Source: Hermatobates lingyangjiaoensis
Taxonomy: Eukaryota; Arthropoda; Insecta; Hemiptera; Hermatobatidae
Assembly: GCA_026182355.1 (NCBI GenBank)
Contig: JAPFBL010000593.1
Coordinates: forward strand, 94,716-158,715
Reading direction: 5' to 3'
Length of the DNA: 64,000 nt
Shown: positions 20,795-31,904 of the stretch, in pieces
Numbering within the stretch: position 1 is the first letter of the stretch
How the letters are laid out: each line of letters opens with the position of its first letter
Translations under genes and position numbers: made by a program
The notes under the pieces: generated by a model
Databases searched by the model: none
What the model was told of the DNA's origin: nothing
What the model saw: only the letters and a program-made list of their open reading frames with translations

Positions 20795-20925
20795 GAATTA
20801 AACACCACAATAAACAAATATATATCAACTACAATGCTCTAAGGCTCTCTGATGATGTTGTAACGAAAGGCCTTAGATCATTGTAGTTGATATATATTTG
20901 TTTATTGTGGTGTTTAATTCATATA
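20795..20925. repeat. H4 hairpin with one hammerhead in the centre, between (TA)n tracts
   Basis: Left arm TTAAACACCACAATAAACAA is mirrored at right. The left arm also includes the complement of stem III (TCTAAGGC), so the RNA can fold as a plain hairpin or as a hammerhead with long stem I. Confidence 0.8.
20849..20874 (+). ncRNA. Hammerhead candidate, H4
   Basis: CTGATGA, GTT/AAC stem II, GAAA, AGGCCT, T. Core intact; stem II short. Confidence 0.5.
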
Positions 20926-20929
20926 TATA

Positions 20930-21105
20930 TGATCAAACCAAATTATGAAATGTGAAAAAAGACTAAGATCATTTAACCGTAACAAGTGGTTTTCGTCAAA
21001 GTCAAAACCCAACTGACGAAGATCGCTTGTTAGGGTTGACAGAATTTAGTCTTTTTTCATCTGGTTTGATCATTGATTGTTATTTAACGTGTTTATGTGA
21101 AATCT
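20930..21105. repeat. Decayed H1 inverted repeat
   Basis: Arms still pair but both cores are broken: TTGACGA with TAAATG at left, GACAG in place of GAAAG at right. Confidence 0.65.
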
Positions 21106-21123
21106 TGTTATATATATATATAT

Positions 21124-21262
21124 ACTTAAAATAAACAGTGACACATAGACTGAAACATAACAAAGACTCACTTTTCAATATTTCAACCGCCATTACGGTC
21201 GAAATATTGAAAAGTGAGTCTTTTGTTGTGTTTCAGTCTATGTGTCACTGTTTATTTTAAGT
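21124..21262. repeat. H6 near-perfect hairpin lacking the hammerhead core
   Basis: Arms of about 62 bp (CTTAAAATAAACAGTGACAC and its mirror) close on a loop containing only CCGCCATTACGG, the stem II remnant. The CTGAGGA half present at 14378 and 34621 is gone. (TA)n lies to the left and at 21304-21334. Confidence 0.85.
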
Positions 21263-21300
21263 GTTATATGTCCTGCCGGACCTTTTTTCATTTATCATGG

Positions 21301-21303
<3 letters not shown>

Positions 21304-21334
<31 letters not shown>
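21304..21334. repeat. (TA)n microsatellite
   Basis: Pure TA. Confidence 0.95.
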
Positions 21335-21336
<2 letters not shown>

Positions 21337-22033
21337 CAATTTAATAAAAAGTAAAAGTAAAATATTAAAGTTTATAAGTTTTTAAGGTAATAAGGCCAGG
21401 GCCACTACGATTCCTAAGGTATTAAATATATATCTTCTGGGAGGCTTACAAAGTGATATCTCTAGCAATCATTGAAGAATATTTCATGAGGTCGCGACCT
21501 ACAAGTAAGGGTGGTTGTTAACGGAAGCTCTATGACCATTGATATGGAGGCTAAGCACAGAGAAGACAAATCTACGTAGAAAAATATCACATCTAGTTCT
21601 CTTGAAACGGTAAATACAGTTATTGAAGATGTAAGAGTGATGGTTAGCAAGAGGTTAAGGTTCATTGCAGGTGCGGCTGGTGAAATGACGCTCGGCGTTA
21701 AGAAGTGGTGAGGTTAAACAACCTCAAACCATTTGTATAAATTTCAATTTTCGTCTCCTCATTTATTCTATATTTATTTACTTTTATTCCTTTCCTTGTC
21801 TTATCGTTTATATACAAATGCACTCTTTCTTTCTCCTAAACTTTTGTATATATCTATATTTTTTTTTTAAACAGACGTGTTCTGTTGCTGCACTGTCGGT
21901 TTTCCACCACCATTTTACCGGAGCACTGTGTCTTCCCCCTTATCATTCTCCTGGTGGTGAAAACAAAATTAGAGACTGTTTATGTGCAAACCTATTCTGT
22001 GTGTTTATTTTCCTTTTTGGAACACACAAACAT

Positions 22034-22045
<12 letters not shown>
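21335..22045. other. Spacer, no gene recognised
   Basis: Less AT-rich at 21470-21730. No motif seen in any frame. Confidence 0.35.
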
Positions 22046-22108
<63 letters not shown>

Positions 22109-22119
22109 TATATATATAT
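22033..22119. repeat. (CA)n-(TA)n microsatellite
   Basis: A short CA run passes into ~70 bp of TA with a few TTA interruptions. Confidence 0.95.
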
Positions 22120-22122
22120 TAA

Positions 22123-22195
22123 AAAATTCAAAACGAAGGAAACACACAGAAAGCACAGACATAACTCACATCGATATTTCAACCATCGTTGTTGA
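22123..22195 (-). repeat. H3 terminal repeat, truncated in the hammerhead
   Basis: TTCAAAACGAAGGAAACACA through CATCGATATTTCAACCATCG; the GAAA is mutated (TTTCAACC in place of TTTCGACC) and the core is missing. Confidence 0.6.
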
Positions 22196-22199
22196 CAAC

Positions 22200-22730
22200 T
22201 TGCTTTGTAAAAATCTTTATTGAGCATTCGCAGAAATGTGAGTGTATTTTTTTCTGCTGAACTGACTGATTCATACCTAAACAGAGTGCACAAAGTGGCC
22301 CTTAATCATTGGCTAATTTCAAGGACTTTGCTTTGCAGTCAATGGACTAGGTCACGAATTGAGTCACCTAGGGCTACAGACAGTCTGGCCTTGCCTGCAA
22401 ACCTGTATCCGGTTATCTCTAGTTTATATAATTCAACAGCTAAAAGAAAAAATCTTGTATTTAAAGAGCACACATCAGCAATTCGTTTAATCTATATACT
22501 TATAAAAAAAAAAACGACTCTGATATGTTGATTGAGGCCGTCCCAATTTATATATGCAAATTCCCAAATGAATATTAATGAGCCAATAAGCATCACAATC
22601 CTAAAATGGGATTTCAGATTCTATGAACTTATTGTTCATATCAATAATGAGCAAAAAACAAACAGAAAAGGTGATAGGAAATTTTTAAAAACTAGAAAAA
22701 GCAATGTATTAGTTTAATGTGTATTAACAA
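22200..22730. other. Unassigned stretch with weak coding texture
   Basis: The plus strand is open at 22220-22531 and 22532-22717, with near-continuous frames of mixed residues, but I recognise no domain. It could be an old transposon remnant. Confidence 0.25.
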
Positions 22731-22814
22731 AATAAATATTTATTATAATTTTAAATAATTATATAAATTATATATAATTTAATATAATTATATTATTTAA
22801 TATAAATATAGTAA

Positions 22815-23390
22815 TATCGTCGTTTTCCGAAAATAAGACACTGTCTTACTTTCTTTTTAGGTGAAAAATACGTGTAGGGTTTATTTCGAGGGAGGACTTA
22901 AAATGCAATAAGTAGGTTTATATATTTTTGTTTAATACTTATTTATATAGAGAAATTTAAATTTACTCAATCACAGTCACGTCACCTATTCTGGAACATC
23001 GTGATAAATTATCAAATTTTGAATTCCGCTCTGATTTTCCTCTAAATCTATTTCCTGTAGAATCATTGGTCCAAATCTCTCACCTCGTGTAATATAACTA
23101 TCGTTAAATGAATAATTCTTGTCTAAGTAGACTGCTTAAAACCAACTAGGTAAGCAAGGAATTTCTTGGAATATTTTGTTCCAAAGGATTCTCCGAAATA
23201 TTACGGCATCTCCAAAATACGATATATTACCACCTAAACTCAATAGTATTTATTAAAATAATTATATTTTTCACATTACTTTAACCAGGGTTTATTTTAA
23301 GGGGAGGGATTATAGTCCAAAAAGTCCCGAAAATCACGCTAGGGCTTATTTTGAGGGAATGTCTTATTTTGGGAAAAAGATGGTATATAT
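22815..23390. mobile_element. MITE with AAAATAAGACA termini
   Basis: Left end TTTTCCGAAAATAAGACACT, right end (complement) TTTTTCCCAAAATAAGACAT, followed on both sides by GGGTTTATTT/AAATAAGCCC-type sub-terminal repeats. Non-coding. The superfamily cannot be decided from the sequence. Confidence 0.6.
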
Positions 23391-23499
23391 GATATATTAC
23401 TTATAATATATACTGTATTATATAAAAAAATTGACATAAACAGGTAAAATAACAATCCCATTTCATATTGTGGTTTGATCATTGACTATATTATATATG

Positions 23500-23910
23500 T
23501 AATACGTAATATAAGTAATATATTTATAAAATAATATTTATATAGTAATATATATGTATATATATATTTAATATATAATTTAAATATAAATATAATTAAA
23601 TATTACCTTGAATATGTTTTATGAACATTGCATAAAATGGTGAAATTAGTATATTGTAATTTTTTACTTCAAATATGTTACATAAGTAATCGTTTTTCTT
23701 TTTAACTAGACATTTTAACTGTACATTACTTTACTGTGATACCTTTTCACAATTTTGTGAAGTAAGGAAGCTTCAATTATGCCATGTTACGTACCATAAT
23801 ACCAAAATGAACATCCGAAAAGATGATTTATATCATAAAAAATTGTGTATTTCACATAATTTAACATATTACAAAATAAAGAAATTTTATTGAATGGAAA
23901 TTAGAGTTTT
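23500..23910. other. AT-rich spacer
   Basis: TA/TAA-rich, no structure. Confidence 0.35.
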
Positions 23911-23964
23911 AATGGAATGTTTTTAAATAATTTAATAACTTATTGTGTAAACAATAAAATTCTA

Positions 23965-24474
23965 TTTCCCCTCCCAATTGCTAACATAGTGCGATATCTG
24001 GGGTTGTACATTGACAAACGACTGACGTGGAATCCACATACAAGACTGAAACGACAAGACTTAATGAGACGATATAAGATGCTATCTAGACTTCTCGACA
24101 AAAGATCAAACTTGACTCGACACAACAAAAGACTAATGTATACTACAATACTTAAACTGATTTGGACTTACGGACTCGAAATCTGGGGATCAGCCAAGCG
24201 CACAAATATCCAAAGAATACAAACAGCCCAATCCATTTTCCTTCGAAAAATTGTAGATGCTCCCTTTTATGTTTCTAATGATACAATTCACAACGATTTA
24301 AAAATTCCTTTTATCCATCAAGAAATTCGATCACGATACCGCAAATTTCATGAATCTTTACCCTCCAACCTAAACCCTTTAATTCAGCAATTATCATCCC
24401 ACCAAATTTCTACCAACCCTACTAGAAGGCTAAAAAGATGTTGGCCCCGAGATTTACTAAGCAATACTAACTGA
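23965..24474 (+). pseudogene. Non-LTR retrotransposon (Jockey-like) RT, C-terminal fragment
   Basis: The frame is open from 23917, but protein likeness starts near 23970: VRYLGLYIDKRLTW (the Y-L-G-hxhD-x-x-L-x-W motif after the RT palm), RYKMLSRLLDKRSNL, YTTILKLIWTYGLEIWGSA, then IQRIQTAQSIFLRKIVDAP. This order is typical of Jockey-clade ORF2 C-termini. It ends at a normal TGA and is followed by about 120 bp of 3' UTR and an A-tract at 24595-24604, so it is a 5'-truncated insertion made by target-primed reverse transcription. No frameshift is visible in the remaining 168 codons, suggesting a fairly young copy. Confidence 0.8.
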
Positions 24475-24594
24475 TTTCCAGTGATCAAAATAATTTCTAT
24501 GGAGTACCAATAATGGGTGGTTTCTCCACTCTTTATTTCATTTTGTTATTTATCACTTATCAATATTACTTGTTACCTGTTGTGTAGTTGTAAT

Positions 24595-24604
24595 AAAAAA
24601 AAAA
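24595..24604 (+). other. Poly(A) tail of the truncated non-LTR element
   Basis: A10 at the end of the UTR after TTGTAAT. Confidence 0.6.
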
Positions 24605-24659
24605 CAACGCAAATCAAACATATAATATCTGATAAGTAAGCAAGCGAACATTTTAGTTC

Positions 24660-24792
24660 TTCACTGTCGAAAGACCCCCGCTTTACAATTGTGAACCCCC
24701 ATTTTTTGGAGGTTCATGCCAACAAAGAGCCCCCCCTGTCGAGTCTGCCGTGGACACCTGGGGGTCCACCCAGACCACTTTTGGAACCACAG
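24660..24792. mobile_element. Possible hAT-type terminal fragment
   Basis: C-rich block ending CACTTTTGGAACCACAG, like the sub-terminal ACTTTGGGAA text of hAT-type MITEs. Only one end is seen. Confidence 0.3.
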
Positions 24793-24799
24793 TCCTAGA

Positions 24800-25210
24800 C
24801 CAAACCTCGATAAAGAAAGAAAAAAATATATATAGTTTTATATGATGGCCCTAAATAAATCATTATTTTAACTTACGAATTGAAGATTTATCTTAAATAA
24901 AATGCATGAACGCTGACGCACGGTTCACGGTCAGGCTGGTCATAATTATTACTTGCATTAGCAGACGTTTGTTCTTGTATTTATAGCTCGACATTTCTGA
25001 TTTTTTTTTTTGTATTGTACAAAACATACAAAACAGGGTCACGAAGCTATTTTATCAATTTATTAATAGGTGATATCTCACTCAAATGCTAATCTTAGAA
25101 ATGTTAGCTTATTGTGAAATATATAAAATATGAAAAAAATATAAACTTCTGAAACAAAATAAAAGTTTATCATGACTCGGTCAGTTCTGCAGGTTCAAAG
25201 GAAACTATAA
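24800..25210. other. AT-rich spacer with decayed H5 and H7 scraps
   Basis: GACCAAACCTCGATAAAGAA (24799) matches the H5 arm at 42640. AAGTTTATCATGACTCGGTC (25164) matches H7. Confidence 0.4.
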
Positions 25211-25214
25211 TTAC

Positions 25215-25637
25215 AGTGTTTCCCAAACTTTTTCGAGTGACCGCCCCCTTGGGTCCATAAACCTATAATTAAACACTCTTGAATATAATCAGATTCCTAG
25301 ACTAAATAACCAAATAAGTGACATTTTAATAATTAAATTAAAATAATTACTAACCGAATATTTATTTTGAATCCAATAGATGTATTGTTTCATACCATAT
25401 TTATGCAAAAGAATTAATACACAATAAAAGAAACCTAGGTGAGAATATACTTTTAACATAAAAATGAATTATCAAAATAAATAATTTAAGAAACCGTTTC
25501 CTAGAAGTTTACATGTCGTGTTTTCACTTAAATTTTGAAATTATATTGCATGAACATTTTCAATTTATTGAAATAGAATCCTCGCTCCTTTTCGCATTAC
25601 CAGGGGGGCGGTACCGCCCACTTTGGGAAACACTGCC
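25215..25637. mobile_element. hAT-type MITE, ~420 bp
   Basis: Left CAGTGTTTCCCAAACTTTTT, right end AAAGTGGGCGGTACCGCCCC read inward on the complement; outermost CAGTGTTTCCCAAA and TTTGGGAAACACTG are perfectly inverted. Sub-terminal GACCGCCCCC/GGGGGGCGGT also mirror. Non-coding. No clear 8-bp duplication, so probably old. Confidence 0.7.
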
Positions 25638-25639
25638 TT

Positions 25640-26450
25640 AGATCTTTCATAAGGGAAATGGAAATCTTGTTGACAACATCCCTCGTGTGTAAATCTGTAG
25701 GCCCCAAGCCAGTAAGATGTCAAATATTCGTTAAACATACCTATTATAATGACCTCGAATCAGATAGACTTTAGGACTTTCGATGTAGTTCTAATATAGG
25801 CACCAAGTAACAAATTATCCATATTTCGGTCCCTAAACCAATGATCTTAAAAACATGGAAGTTTGGTCTTTGGAAAAACAAAAGCATTGTGTCTACCCAG
25901 TGTTAGCATGTATTCAGAAGTGCCTACTTGTTGGATGGATTCCGAATAGCTTTCTCGCAGTTTTTAAATATAAAATTTGTAAATCATATTCAAACATACC
26001 TTTTAAATTACTACCTGCAACTAGTGTTCTCTGCTTCCACTGCATTGCAACCATCTCTGATTACCTACATTGTCCACTAATGTTTTGAACATTATTTATT
26101 TACAATAGCTACTCTTATAGACTTTCATCCTTAGTGCTATTTTTGGCGAACAATGTGGCTCATTTGTTATCTGTCAGCCGTTTTATTTATGGCTAAATCA
26201 CATGACTGGGTTGATGCTATATAGGGAGTCATGTAATTTTATTTCAGTGAAATCAATTATCGTTGGGACTTTATAGAGTGTCTAACATTATATATGCGCA
26301 GGTTCGTCAGATTTACGTCCTCTCCAAAGGACGATGTGGACACGATCTTCAATCTTGCACATGAAATATTATTGGGCTAAGATTTGAGAATATATTTGTC
26401 TGTATCAGAGACAAGTACAGCCCCTGTTAGATTACACCAGACCCTTAAGG
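25640..26450. other. Spacer, no gene recognised
   Basis: A 77-codon frame at 25855-26088 has no known motif. Confidence 0.35.
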
Positions 26451-26489
26451 TTTGAACATACTGCTCTTACGTATGTGTTACCGCCGTTG

Positions 26490-26560
26490 AATCTCCTCCG
26501 TGCTTGGTTTCCCTCTTTCTTTTCTCCTGAAGACGACTTTTTCAAAAAAAATTGAGTTAG
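26490..26560 (+). repeat. H8 repeat scrap with broken core
   Basis: CTTGGTTTCCCTCTTTCTTT then TCCTGAAGACGAC; GAAA is replaced by A-runs. Confidence 0.5.
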
Positions 26561-26567
26561 TAAATGT

Positions 26568-26650
26568 TTTTACTGTTACTGTTACTAATATATTTACTGT
26601 TACTGTTCCTAATATATTTACTGTTACTGTTTTACTCTGGGTGTTACTGT
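26568..26650. repeat. TTACTG minisatellite
   Basis: TTACTGTTACTGTTNCTAATATA repeated about three times with a period near 27 bp. Confidence 0.7.
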
Positions 26651-27041
26651 TCTTCAATTTGGAAATTGTTTCTACATATGTACATAGGCAATCCTCGGCT
26701 TTCGCCCATTTGAAAAAATTCAACTTTTTAATCCTTTCTAGAGAGAATATATATCAAATACATAGGGCAATTGAGAAAAACAAATCGTGTTATAGAAATC
26801 TTAATGAAAAATGGAAAAAAAAGGTGGATTAACTAACTTTTGGCAAATTTATAAACCAAACACTTAATACGACTCTTTGACTTTATTATATATATATATA
26901 ATATATATAAATATTGATAAAAGTATCTAACGTGGAATAGAAACAAAACTAAAGTTTATCGGTACTCGGTCAGATAAACCGTATAGTTTAGTATATATAT
27001 ATATATATACTGATGTAGCTTCTCAACCACTGATTTATCCA

Positions 27042-28280
27042 GATTCAGAGCAAGGGTTCTCGAGGATTTTGGTCAATAAAAAATTCAGCTAGTTAATATC
27101 TGCCGACGTTTCGCCAAAGGTTGTTTGGCATTATCAAGGCTAAAAAACAATTTATTGAAACGACATAAGTAAAGCAAAAACCAATTCTTCTACGGTATAC
27201 CAATTAACATAAAACAAAAAGGACAAACAAAAATTCATAAGCAGGAGAACAACAAAAACTCGAATACCTCCATACAGGGCATTCAAGCAAAACAAAACAG
27301 ACAGTAACAGAGACAGTACGTCAGAAAATTACAAAAAACAATAACAAACAAAAGATCAAACATTTAAAATACATTCAGGGGAATAAAACCAAAAACTAAC
27401 AGCATTATTACCTTTTTTGTGAGGAAAACCCTATTTACATCAGCATCCTACGGGAATAACAAATGTAATGGAAGGTAATATAACCATTAACATAGGAAAA
27501 ACAATCTATTCCTCCAATATCAACCTAACAATTGTTCTATCGAACAAAAAAAAAAAACAAAAAACTAATTAAGGAGATTAGAATAAATTAAACTAAGACT
27601 GGATATATCAGATCTCTTATTACAGGCAGTTGGTGTATTCATGATATTTATCATTTCTTTCAAATTTCAAATGATAAATATCATGAATACACCAACTGCC
27701 TGTAATAAGAGATCTGATATATCCAGTCTTAGTTTAATTTATTCTAATCTCCTTAATTAGTTTTTTGTTTTTTTTTTGTTCGATAGAACAATTGTTAGGT
27801 TGATATTGGAGGAATAGATTGTTTTTCCTATGTTGATGGTTATATTACCTTCCATTACATTTGTTATTCCCGTAGGATGCTGATGTAAATAGGGTTTTCC
27901 TCACAAAAAAGGTAATAATGCTGTTAGTTTTTGGTTTATTCCCCTGAATGTATTTTAAATGTTTGATCTTTTGTTTGTTATTGTTTTTTGTAATTTTCTG
28001 ACGTACTGTCTCTGTTACTGTCTGTTTTGTTTTGCTTGAATGCCCTGTATGGAGGTATTCGTGTTTTTGTTGTTCTCCTGCTTATGAATTTTTGTTTGTC
28101 CTTTTTGTTTTATGTTAATTGGTATACCGTAGAAGAATTGGTTTTTGCTTTACTTATGTCGTTTCAATAAATTGTTTTTTAGCCTTGATAATGCCAAACA
28201 ACCTTTGGCGAAACGTCGGCAGATATTGACTAGCTGAATTTTTTATTGACCAAAATCCTCGAGAACCCTTGCTCTGAATC
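27042..28280. repeat. 1.24-kb near-perfect palindrome (arms ~615 bp)
   Basis: GATTCAGAGCAAGGGTTCTC at left is the complement of the right end. The centre is at 27660-27664 (TTTCAAATTTCAAA). Reading the arms against each other I find only a few substitutions and a homopolymer length difference. Outer flanks are (TA)n on both sides. Each arm begins with H5 text (GCCGACGTTTCGCC) carrying a damaged hammerhead (TTGATAA core, GAAACGTC kept). The inner ~450 bp has no coding sequence. Confidence 0.9.
28168..28222 (+). ncRNA. Degenerate H5 hammerhead (both palindrome arms)
   Basis: GCC, TTGATAA in place of CTGANGA, 7-bp stem II TGCCAAA/TTTGGCG, GAAA, ACGT, C, GGC. Stems I, II and III and the GUC triplet are intact, but two core positions differ. 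The mirror copy is at ~27100-27155 on the minus strand. Confidence 0.4.
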
Positions 28281-28311
28281 TGTATATATATATATATATA
28301 TATATTTGGGG

Positions 28312-28499
28312 AACAGTCCTTCATTTATACATGTGAGATTAAATTTTCTGCCCACTTTTGTCTTAATTAGTTTTCTGGATTTCTTTTCCAAATCTCGAAG
28401 TCTTACTTTCATTTCTTTAGGAACTAGGTGTAATAACTCACCATATGTTTTGTTGTCCATTTTTTTATTTTTACCGACGTTTCGGTCTTCTTCGACCAT
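28312..28499 (-). pseudogene. PLE ORF 5' end, left arm
   Basis: NKKMDNKTYGELLHLVPKEM, then RLRDLEKKSRKL and FNLTCINEGLFPK, running into (TA)n. The ATG (MDNK) is preceded within ~25 bp by a hammerhead-like motif, as in the right arm. One substitution separates the two arms near the start (V versus D), and the left arm is about 13 codons longer. Confidence 0.65.
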
Positions 28500-28675
28500 C
28501 TACTGGGTGATTTTTGAACACATACTATTTTAAGCTATTTAACATTTTTAACAAAAACTAAATTTTAATATTTTTTATATTTATATTTTGTTAGTCGTGT
28601 GTTAAAATTTAGTTTTTGTTAAAAATGTTAAATAGTTTAAAATAGTATGTGTTCAAAAATCACCCAGTAGATGGT

Positions 28676-28706
28676 CGAAGAAGACCGAAACGACGGTAAA
28701 AATAAA
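28676..28706 (+). ncRNA. Degenerate hammerhead just upstream of a PLE start codon
   Basis: Stem II GGTC/GACC with loop GAAGAA and GAAACGAC are present, but the first core half reads AGTAGAT instead of CTGATGA. It sits ~25 bp before the ATG at 28710, the place of the 5' terminal-repeat ribozyme. The mirrored copy is in the left arm. Confidence 0.35.
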
Positions 28707-28709
28707 AAA

Positions 28710-28831
28710 ATGGACAACAAAACATATGGTGAGTTATTACACCTAGTTCCTAAAGAAATGAAAGTAAGACTTCGAGATTTGGAAAAGAAATCCAGAAAAC
28801 TAATTAAGACAAAAGTGGGCAGAAAATTTAA

Positions 28832-28835
<4 letters not shown>
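28710..28835 (+). pseudogene. PLE ORF 5' end, right arm
   Basis: Same N-terminus (MDNKTYGELLHLVPKEM...) as the left arm, cut by (TA)n after GRKFNL. Forms a divergent pair with 28312-28499. Confidence 0.65.
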
Positions 28836-28837
<2 letters not shown>

Positions 28838-28871
<34 letters not shown>

Positions 28872-28873
28872 TA
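28838..28873. repeat. (TA)n microsatellite
   Basis: TA tract at the end of the palindrome. Confidence 0.9.
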
Positions 28874-28892
28874 GATAAATCAGTACTTTAAA

Positions 28893-29172
28893 GGGACCAG
28901 GTTAGCTAGTGGTTAATGTACTCATCTGTGGGCTGGTAGGTCGGGATTCGATCCCCACCTGACTCGATTTATTCGCGCGGGAGGTGAATAAATCAGAGTA
29001 CGTCGTCCCTCAGATAGGACGTTAAGGCGTTGGTCCTGAGCCAGTACGATGTCAGGTACTCGTTAAAGATTTTTACCCGAAATGCACTTGAATCATCGAT
29101 GAGACAAGAAGAGGGCAAACGGCTGACATTATTATCAGGTAGGGGATCGGTTTAAAGAATAAAAAAAATAAG
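28893..29172 (+). mobile_element. tRNA-derived SINE, variant tail
   Basis: Head with A box TTAGCTAGTGGTTAATG and B box GGGATTCGATCCC, then the shared body (GTACGTCGTCCCTCAGATAG, TACGATGTCAGGTACTCGTT). After ~29080 the body differs from the CCTAA-tailed family and ends in an A-rich tail, so two subfamilies share one head. Confidence 0.75.
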
Positions 29173-29190
29173 TACTTTAAAACACGGTTT

Positions 29191-29590
29191 TTGGAGCAAA
29201 TTTTTTTACATCCCTCTATTTTCGAACATTCAACATTCGCAGACACTTTCAGGAACCAATTATGTGCAAAAGTTGACAGCCCACTGTTTATGGAACCGTA
29301 TTTACATTTAATGGTATTATATGTCTCTGAGAAGCCCTATAGTCACCCTACTTATAGCCCTGACTTGTGCCCCTGTGACTATATTTTAATTTACGCCTAT
29401 GAATCACTGAAAGGAAAACGATTTGAAAGTAATGAAAAAGTCGAGGAACACATGTAAAATTGGCTTACAACTCACCTCAAACTTTTTATGACCAAAACAA
29501 TACGGAAACTTTCGAATAGGTTGTAACAGTGTGCGGATGACCATACTGAAAAGTGTTAAAGTTATTCAATTGTGTATAAAAATAAATTAC
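29191..29590 (+). pseudogene. mariner transposase C-terminal remnant and 3' end
   Basis: HPTYSPDLCPCDYILI followed by SLKGKRFESNEKVEEH matches the mariner motif Y-S-P-D-L-A-P-x-D-x, which contains the second and third catalytic-region aspartates, and the downstream G-K-R-F-x-S-x-E-E-V. The frame stops at 29455, but similarity continues in another frame (WLTTHLKLF, RLQQCADDH) to about 29550. The first catalytic part and the 5' terminus are missing. Long decayed. Confidence 0.75.
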
Positions 29591-29599
29591 CGTTTATAT

Positions 29600-30415
29600 T
29601 TGATTAACCCTTGTTGATCTCATGACTTCACAAGTTGGTGAACCTACATGTACCTGTGGAATTAATCATGTTCTACTACAACGCCTCTCAATTATAGATG
29701 TTTAATTCTAATAAAAAAAAATAATAATGCAATAAAATACTCCTTAAGTGATAAAAAAGTTCAAACAGGAATTTATTTAGACTGTTTCTTGTTTTATTTC
29801 TTTGAAACAAATTTCACATTGTGAATATGTAAACACAACAAAGTTAGACATATACAAGATTAAAATGACTTGATCTCTTTCTCAACTTTTTATTTTATTT
29901 TATTTTTTTTTTTTTTAATAAAGGACATTTCTAGAATATAGATGTCAGTATAAGAAGAATGTGCTGTGTGTTGCTCCGTCGTTACGTCAGCTCCCCTGCT
30001 ACTGTACCTCTCCCGTGGCATATTACCACACCAATATTCTGACCCACATATCTCTCTCGCACACTTATGTTTTATTCATTTCTTCTTTTTAGAAGGTCCT
30101 TTATTTTAAAACAAGAAGACTCGAATAAATTATTCTATTTCTAAGAAGTATTTCTTTTTACAGTAGTTAATTAATTTACAACACATTAGCCTGAATAAAT
30201 AACATATATTACTCAAAACACATTTGCTTCAGTATTTGTGTGACTGCTAACTCTGTAACCTGATTTCATTATTATATTTGTATCAACTTATAAGCGGTAA
30301 CAAAAAAAAATTTTTTTTTTTGGTAAGTACCTCTTGCATAGGCGTGAGTTACCTGCTGCCCAAGACGTGTTTCTATGCTTCCCTTGCAGATTATCTAAAA
30401 TTCTTTCTTAATATT
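29600..30415. other. AT-rich spacer
   Basis: No coding sequence recognised; a T-run at 29885-29920. Confidence 0.4.
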
Positions 30416-30418
30416 AAA

Positions 30419-30690
30419 AATTTCTGTGCTTTTTGTTTATTAGCAAAAGCTGACTGAGTCTTTTAAACAAAAATCACAACTTTGTTAAGTGAGAGAGAAA
30501 GAAAGAGAGAGAGAGAGAGAGAGAGAGTGAGAGGGGGGGAGGGAAGAACAAAATTTCTGTGCTTTTTGTTTATTAGTAAAAGCTGACTGAGTCTTTTAAA
30601 CAAAAATCACAACTGTGTTAAGTGAGAGAGAGAGAGAGAGAGAGAGGGTGGGGGAGGGGAGGGAAGGAGGGAGTGAGGCCGAGAGAGCAC
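30419..30690. repeat. Tandem duplication (~132 bp) carrying (GA)n tracts
   Basis: TTTCTGTGCTTTTTGTTTAT with ~65 bp more occurs at 30420 and 30552, each followed by a GA/GGGA tract. Two copies with few differences. Confidence 0.9.
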
Positions 30691-30699
30691 AAACAAGTG

Positions 30700-31870
30700 C
30701 TTTAGTTTTTTGTTTTTTGTTTTTTTTTTTGTATGCTGATACTAATGTTTTGAGCATTGCTTTGTGATAATTGCTTCATCGTTCTTATGAAATAATGAGA
30801 TAAAAATAATATCATCATAAGAATAATAAAAATTTATATAACTATTGACATGTTAATGTAGCATACAGTATATATTTATACATATTTATATATAAAGCAT
30901 GTAATATAGAAACGGTTCAAACCGGACAAATTAGTAACTGTTAATAAGTAGAACAATAATGGTTAAAAATAATTTCTTATAAAAGAGCTGGTAATCTCGT
31001 TTTTTCTCTCACCGGGCCGGCAAACATATTCAGAAGTGCACCCATGCAGAAGCTTTGGATGATTAATCACAGGCTTTCGGTGGGTAAAAATTGTTTTTAA
31101 ATTCACGTAATGAGTGAACTAGATCTCTATGCTGCAATAATGTCCAAAAATGATACAGCATATCTAGGTTATTTTGGGTGCAATGAGAATTTAATTATCA
31201 AACTGTATGACTTGAAACTTGTCCGCAAACTTTTGGGCCACTCACTGAAGCACACTTTCATAAATGTCACATCATCGTCACCGTCATCAATTTTTTTTTT
31301 TTTTTTTTGGTAAACTCTTTGAAAGCAAACGTATAAGATGACCGTGAGTGTAATAATAAATCTGTATAAAAATTACTTCTTGAAAATTGAGGATTTTTAG
31401 AAGTGTTAATAACTTATCGTCTAATGGGCAATCTGAATGTCTTATTGCTCAATTCAGAAAAGCAAAAAGGGAATTAACTGAAACCAAAATCCTCCGCCTT
31501 GTGAATTACAGGCAAGGTAAGTAGTAGGATAGATGTTTATAGTGATTTACCAACAAGGAGCTATTAGTGGCGAAATATCTGTAAGCATTCAAATTGCTTA
31601 AATAGCCTTACCTGGCGAAAACTAGTCACTACAACGTATTATTGCCATTTATAAGTAATTTATAATCAGTGTAGCATCCATGTTGAAGATGGCTTAATTA
31701 GTGAATTAAGAGGCAAATTATGAATGGTAAAAACAGAATAATCTACTACCAAGTCGCTTTGCAAGTTTGCTTGGTGTCTCTATCTCTTCTCTCCTGATAA
31801 TGGTTAAACAGAAAAGTAGAGACAGACTGTAAGTCTATTTTTCTATTTACTGTGTACCTATAGTTTACTT
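30700..31870. other. AT-rich spacer
   Basis: A 67-codon frame at 31110-31313 has no known motif. No repeat boundary seen. Confidence 0.35.
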
Positions 31871-31904
31871 TGAAACATATATATATATATATATATTGAT
31901 AAAA

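Larger units (their letters stand above)
28312..28850. repeat. Second palindrome, arms ~240 bp, with diverging PLE ORF starts
   Basis: Left arm 28330-28570 and right arm 28600-28835 mirror around an AT-rich centre near 28585. Both arms encode the same PLE N-terminus reading outward and both stop at (TA)n. Confidence 0.9.

Noticed and set aside
22046..22120. Ile-Tyr repeat peptides in several frames across the window
   Set aside because: They are translations of (TA)n tracts.
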